A stretch of 14,511 nucleotides of DNA from Bacteroidota bacterium (GTDB lineage Bacteria; Bacteroidota; Bacteroidia; UKL13-3), in assembly GCA_010027395.1 (NCBI GenBank), contig RGVD01000042.1, positions 1 to 14,511 of the forward strand, in the 5' to 3' direction. Both the position numbers and the translations under genes were made by a program. Positions 13,531 through 14,511 of the stretch are shown here, piece by piece (within the stretch, counting starts at the first letter, position 1; the number at the start of each line of letters is the position of its first letter). Below the pieces are notes generated by a model, which saw nothing but the letters and a program-made list of their open reading frames with translations, made no database searches and was not told the origin of the DNA.

Positions 13531-14511
13531 CTATTCTAAAACATCTCCTCTTAGTAATCTGTATCTTTTTCTAGCCTCCGTTAAGAAAAAACTTCCAGGG
13601 TATTTCTCTATAAATTGCTCATAGAGTTGCTTGGCTTTATCCTTGTTATTTAGTTTCCTTTCGTAAAGTTCGGCAAGGTTAAAGAGTGCATTATCTCCAA
13701 GGATATCGCTTCCGTGCTCATTCACAACTATGTTGTAAAATTTTTCAGCTTCTGAATAGTTTTTCTTTTTCACAAAAATTTGCGCCTTTTTATAGTAAAT
13801 ATCATCAGTGAGTGCATGTTTGGGAAAAAGCAAATTGATGCTATCAAGTATTTGTAAGGCCACTTCTGTTTTGTTTTGGTAATAGTTCAAATCGGCTCTT
13901 GAAAACATTTTTAGGGCATCCTCTACACTATCTACGATGTTGTCTTGAATAAGTAAAGACAGCTCAAGTGCATTGTTTGCAATCAATTGGGTGGTAACTG
14001 TTTTTAATACATCCAATTGGGCTTTGGCCCATTCAAACTCTCCGATATAGTAGCTTAACTTAGCATTTCGAAGTTTAGCCTCTTGACCAATAGGTTCTTC
14101 CATATATTCCTTATCCACTTGTCCATAAAGGAGCATAGCATCCCACACCTCGCCTTTTAAAACATACAAATCTCCAATCTCTAACTTGCACTCAGCCTTA
14201 AACTTGTTCTCACTTCGTGGTGCATTGATAAGTTCATTGAAATTAGACATTGCCGAGGGCATATCATTCAGGTAATAGGCTTGAAGTCTTGCCAATTCTC
14301 TTTGGGCATTTTGTGTAAACGGATTTTTGCCAAATTCATCTAAAAAGGCTTTGTAGTTGGTTTCAACTATTTTAAGGTCGGTTTCTGTGTAATTGCTGTT
14401 TAGTATTTTTCTTCTTTGTGCTTCAAGAATTCCCATTTTAGACATGGTATAATTGTTCTTGTCTTTACCCATCAGCACCACTTGATTAAATATATTTACA
14501 GCAGCATCATA
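13531..14511 (-). CDS. Tetratricopeptide-repeat protein, 5' part beyond window
   Basis: The frame is open through the right edge (YDAAVNIFNQVV before the first in-window start candidate), so only the C-terminal 326 or so codons are seen, ending in TAG at 13531-13533. The protein is made of helical TPR/Sel1-like hairpins: NAQRELARLQAYYLND, KLEIGDLYVLKGEVWDAMLLYGQV, AKLRNAKLSYYIGEFEWAKAQ, DIYYKKAQIFVKKKNYSEAEKFY and ALFNLAELYERKLNNKDKAKQL, with the last pair closest to consensus (EAEKFYNIVV, YEQFIEKYPGS). Long TPR proteins of this style in Bacteroidota are often envelope scaffolds, but localisation cannot be judged without the N-terminus. It converges on purQ with a three-base gap and no visible hairpin between them. 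Confidence 0.87.
   Translation of the reverse strand, partial: YDAAVNIFNQVVLMGKDKNNYTMSKMGILEAQRRKILNSNYTETDLKIVETNYKAFLDEFGKNPFTQNAQRELARLQAYYLNDMPSAMSNFNELINAPRSENKFKAECKLEIGDLYVLKGEVWDAMLLYGQVDKEYMEEPIGQEAKLRNAKLSYYIGEFEWAKAQLDVLKTVTTQLIANNALELSLLIQDNIVDSVEDALKMFSRADLNYYQNKTEVALQILDSINLLFPKHALTDDIYYKKAQIFVKKKNYSEAEKFYNIVVNEHGSDILGDNALFNLAELYERKLNNKDKAKQLYEQFIEKYPGSFFLTEARKRYRLLRGDVLE

Noticed and set aside
1..14511. CRISPR array, tRNA, rRNA, insertion sequence or phage genes
   Set aside because: No regularly spaced repeats, cloverleaf, rRNA-like or transposase/integrase sequence was seen on either strand.

Overview
The window reads as an AT-rich chromosomal segment of a member of the Bacteroidota. 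Support for this comes from several families that are largely typical of that phylum (a DUF3127 SSB-like protein, a DUF1599/Nmad1 protein coupled to a DoxX membrane protein, a DUF4468 secreted protein), from TAnnTTTG promoter boxes, and from the general lack of Shine-Dalgarno sequences. The genes are mostly housekeeping and densely packed. No rRNA, tRNA, CRISPR array, transposase or phage gene was seen, and no gene-free gap exceeds 300 bases.

Left part, minus strand (1-3560): a dihydrofolate reductase start that runs in frame into extracellular adhesin-like repeats; a DUF3127 protein immediately upstream; the c-di-AMP synthase cdaA with a damaged 5' end; a two-gene cassette of a 50-residue protein and a nucleotidyltransferase; and folP. 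Folate synthesis (folP, the folA start) and c-di-AMP signalling thus sit together, interrupted by the cassette. A 77-base palindromic repeat follows folP's start.

Middle part, plus strand (3762-7922): DUF1599, a DoxX-like membrane protein and shikimate kinase form a tight cluster. HU has its own promoter and terminator, and an M24B Xaa-Pro aminopeptidase follows. The aminopeptidase converges on exodeoxyribonuclease III (minus) at a shared 18-bp stem terminator.

Right part (8810-14511): a small SET-domain methyltransferase and a DUF4468 secreted protein (plus) converge on isocitrate dehydrogenase (minus), again at a shared terminator. Then come an AlbA_2/winged-helix protein, a small secreted orphan and purQ (plus). 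A TPR protein (minus) is cut off by the right edge.

Most worth checking are the DHFR-adhesin fusion (real or assembly chimera), the apparent 38-base deletion plus altered RHR motif in cdaA, and the little-characterised 50-aa/nucleotidyltransferase cassette between cdaA and folP.
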